Below are positions 62,306-64,000 of a DNA stretch of 64,000 nucleotides, in pieces. Origin of the DNA: Cunninghamella blakesleeana (lineage: Eukaryota; Mucoromycota; Mucoromycetes; Mucorales; Cunninghamellaceae). The stretch covers positions 208,501-272,500 of the forward strand of contig JAFCIZ010000010.1 in assembly GCA_017871115.1 (NCBI GenBank), in the 5' to 3' direction. Under the pieces are notes generated by a model. The model did no database searches. It saw nothing but the letters and a program-made list of their open reading frames with translations, and was not told where the DNA came from. Numbering within the stretch: the first letter of the stretch is position 1; each line of letters starts with the position of its first letter. A program made the position numbers and the translations under genes.

Positions 62306-64000
62306 ATGTCGGTGCCACATCCAAATCCAGCATTTCAGCAAAGACCACCTAATATGAATGATCAAACTTATCAGTTACAGCTTCATCAATACCTTAGAAC
62401 TAGACAATTACATTTACTTCAACAACAGCAGCAATGGCAGAATGAACAACTCCAAAGACAGCAGCAACAGCAACAGCAACAACCTTTCCCACCTACACCC
62501 ATCATAAATAAACATTCTCCAACGATGACCACACCTATTCAAGATGCAAAGCCTATGGCAAAAATGATACCAACGTAATAAACAATTATATCATATATTT
62601 CCATAGATATCAAACGAAAAAAAAAAATACTAATATATTCATACATATATCTATATATACATATACATATTAGTCATAGTGAAAATTTACAAGGCAAAGC
62701 CGTATTACGTTTACTAGAATTAAGTGATTTATTAACTCCTGGTGAATCGTTGGTAAATATACGATAATAATAGAAATAAAAATAATAAAAATAATAGAGG
62801 AGTGAGAAGAGAAGAAGAAAAAGAAATAGAATCTATAAGCATTTTTTTATTTGCTAATATTTTATTTGTATATATTAACAATACAAATATTTATGTATCT
62901 AGGCTTGTCTTCGTACTTTTTGGGATGGTTTTGTAAATGATTTTTTTACTAAAGACTCAAAGTTTCTCTTTGGCGTATATAATTCAAAAACAAAGGAACA
63001 AAATCAGTTTGGTAAAAATATATTAACCAATAAAAATTGATTAAAGATGTATTTATTGATGATGAATAAAGCTAATTTTTTTTTATCTTTTTACATTTTT
63101 CAATAGAAATTTGCAACTCATTAGTAGCAAGATTTTTTCATACACAGTATGAATGCCAAGTCACTTCTATTCAATTAACTATGGATCAAACAATAGAATA
63201 TATTGTTCCTAGAGGTATGTGTTTAGAATGCCCTATATCAAGTTTCATATATCGTTATAGTAATGGTACTATGGTGATCTTATCAGGTAGAACCTCAGTG
63301 ATACTAGAAAAGGATTTAAATCAAAATCAATGGAAAATACAACAATGGACATTCAGTTGTGATAATGTAGAGGAACTTGTTTCAAGATCAAGTTTAATCG
63401 ATTTACCTCCACCTTCTACACCTACATTGGGCAAAAAAAAAATAACAAAACAACAGCAGCAGCAACAAGCACAGCTGCAACAGCAGTCTATCATTGGAAA
63501 ACAGGTACCTACTTCTTTAGTCAATGATTGGGGTTTACCTGATCGTGTATATGCATTATTATATATGTGTCATATCATGTCAAATCATAGTGAAGATGCT
63601 TTTTTATCATTATTTTCAAATATACCATCTCATCCATTCAATATATCATCATCATCACCATCATTAGCAACCATAAATAAACAAGGTAAAATATAAATAA
63701 TACATATATAAATATAGAATATATACTTATATGTGCAAATAAAATACACAAATAAATAAATAACAATTGCTAATAATGCATACTTTTTTATTTATTTATT
63801 ACTATATTTTTATATTTTTAGAAGATATAAACCAACCATCACCATCCATTCAAGCAAATAGTATAAAAATGGAATCTACTCAATCACCCACTGTAAAAAA
63901 TAATACTTCCAATATAAAATCAGAATCTGATAGTTCACCTACTACGAATACAAAAAAAAAACCAAAACAAACGAAACGAAAGAAATCTGTAGCAGCTAAT
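62306..64000 (+). CDS. LIM-domain-binding (LDB1/PtaB/Adn1-type) transcriptional co-regulator, 3' end outside window
   Basis: Exons so far are 62306-62574, 62674-62752, 62903-63011, 63107-63685 and 63822 to the window edge. A Gln-rich N-terminus (about 90 residues) precedes the LIM-binding homology region: GKAVLRLLELSDLLTPGESL, ACLRTFWDGFVNDFFTKDSK, FLFGVYNSKTKEQNQFEICN, RFFHTQYECQVTSIQLTMD. These match Ldb1/Chip and the fungal adhesion regulators Adn1, PtaB and Mfg1, whose dimerisation domain starts this way. In fungi these proteins partner with Flo8/Som1-type factors downstream of PKA. A poly-Gln insert lies at about 63450-63490. The last visible exon is basic and Ser/Thr-rich (TKKKPKQTKRKKS), a likely nuclear-localisation signal. 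The protein is incomplete here. Confidence 0.85.

Noticed and set aside
1..64000. CRISPR arrays, bacterial operons or prophage
   Set aside because: Intron-rich eukaryotic genes throughout; no spaced direct repeats of CRISPR type.

Overview
The window looks like a nuclear contig from an early-diverging fungus, most likely Mucoromycota (Mucorales type). It is very AT-rich. Its genes have several short introns with GTAAGT/GTAAAT-like donors and TATATAG/TTTTAG-like acceptors. Homopeptide runs (Asn, Gln, Ser, His) are common, and some families are ones I associate with Mucorales. The genus cannot be fixed from sequence alone. I rebuilt exon structures by hand from reading frame, splice dinucleotides and phase. 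Each complete multi-exon model below gives a whole number of codons.

Layout. 0-4.5 kb: 5' part of a membrane-anchored GNAT-like protein, a Syn8/STX8-type Qc-SNARE, a Mim2-like mitochondrial outer-membrane import factor, and a relic reading frame interrupted by two TGA codons. 4.6-11.5 kb: two signalling genes in tandem, a Sch9-type C2+AGC kinase and a class I cyclic-nucleotide phosphodiesterase with an N-terminal receiver-like domain. 12.8-24.6 kb: a FAR1-like DNA-binding protein (minus strand), two acidic low-complexity proteins, V-ATPase subunit H, and an unidentified protein with a conserved-looking C-terminal domain. 24.6-31.5 kb: about 7 kb without a convincing gene. 31.5-35.4 kb: galactokinase (minus) and a Yap/KapC-type bZIP factor (plus), divergently arranged. 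35.4-41.9 kb: gene-poor, with a broken copy of a Mucorales-expanded family next to a 50-nt poly-T tract.

41.9-50.8 kb: a Num1/ApsA/Mcp5-type cortical anchor of about 1755 aa, an ACC-synthase-like PLP aminotransferase, and a second FAR1-like protein divergent from the aminotransferase. 52-59.9 kb: a tandem pair of eight-exon, two-transmembrane proteins of unknown function plus the relic of a third copy. 60.8-64 kb: an intronless complex I B12/NDUFB3 subunit and the 5' part of an LDB1-type LIM-domain-binding co-regulator running off the end.

There is no operon logic, but themes recur. Nutrient and cAMP signalling is represented by Sch9 and the PDE. Dynein and cortex biology is represented by the Num1-like protein, whose centre holds 16 tandem QT[D/E] motifs resembling dynein light chain (LC8) docking sites. 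The best leads are this motif array, the RegA-like receiver-PDE fusion, and the patchwork similarity of the duplicated membrane-protein genes, which suggests gene conversion.
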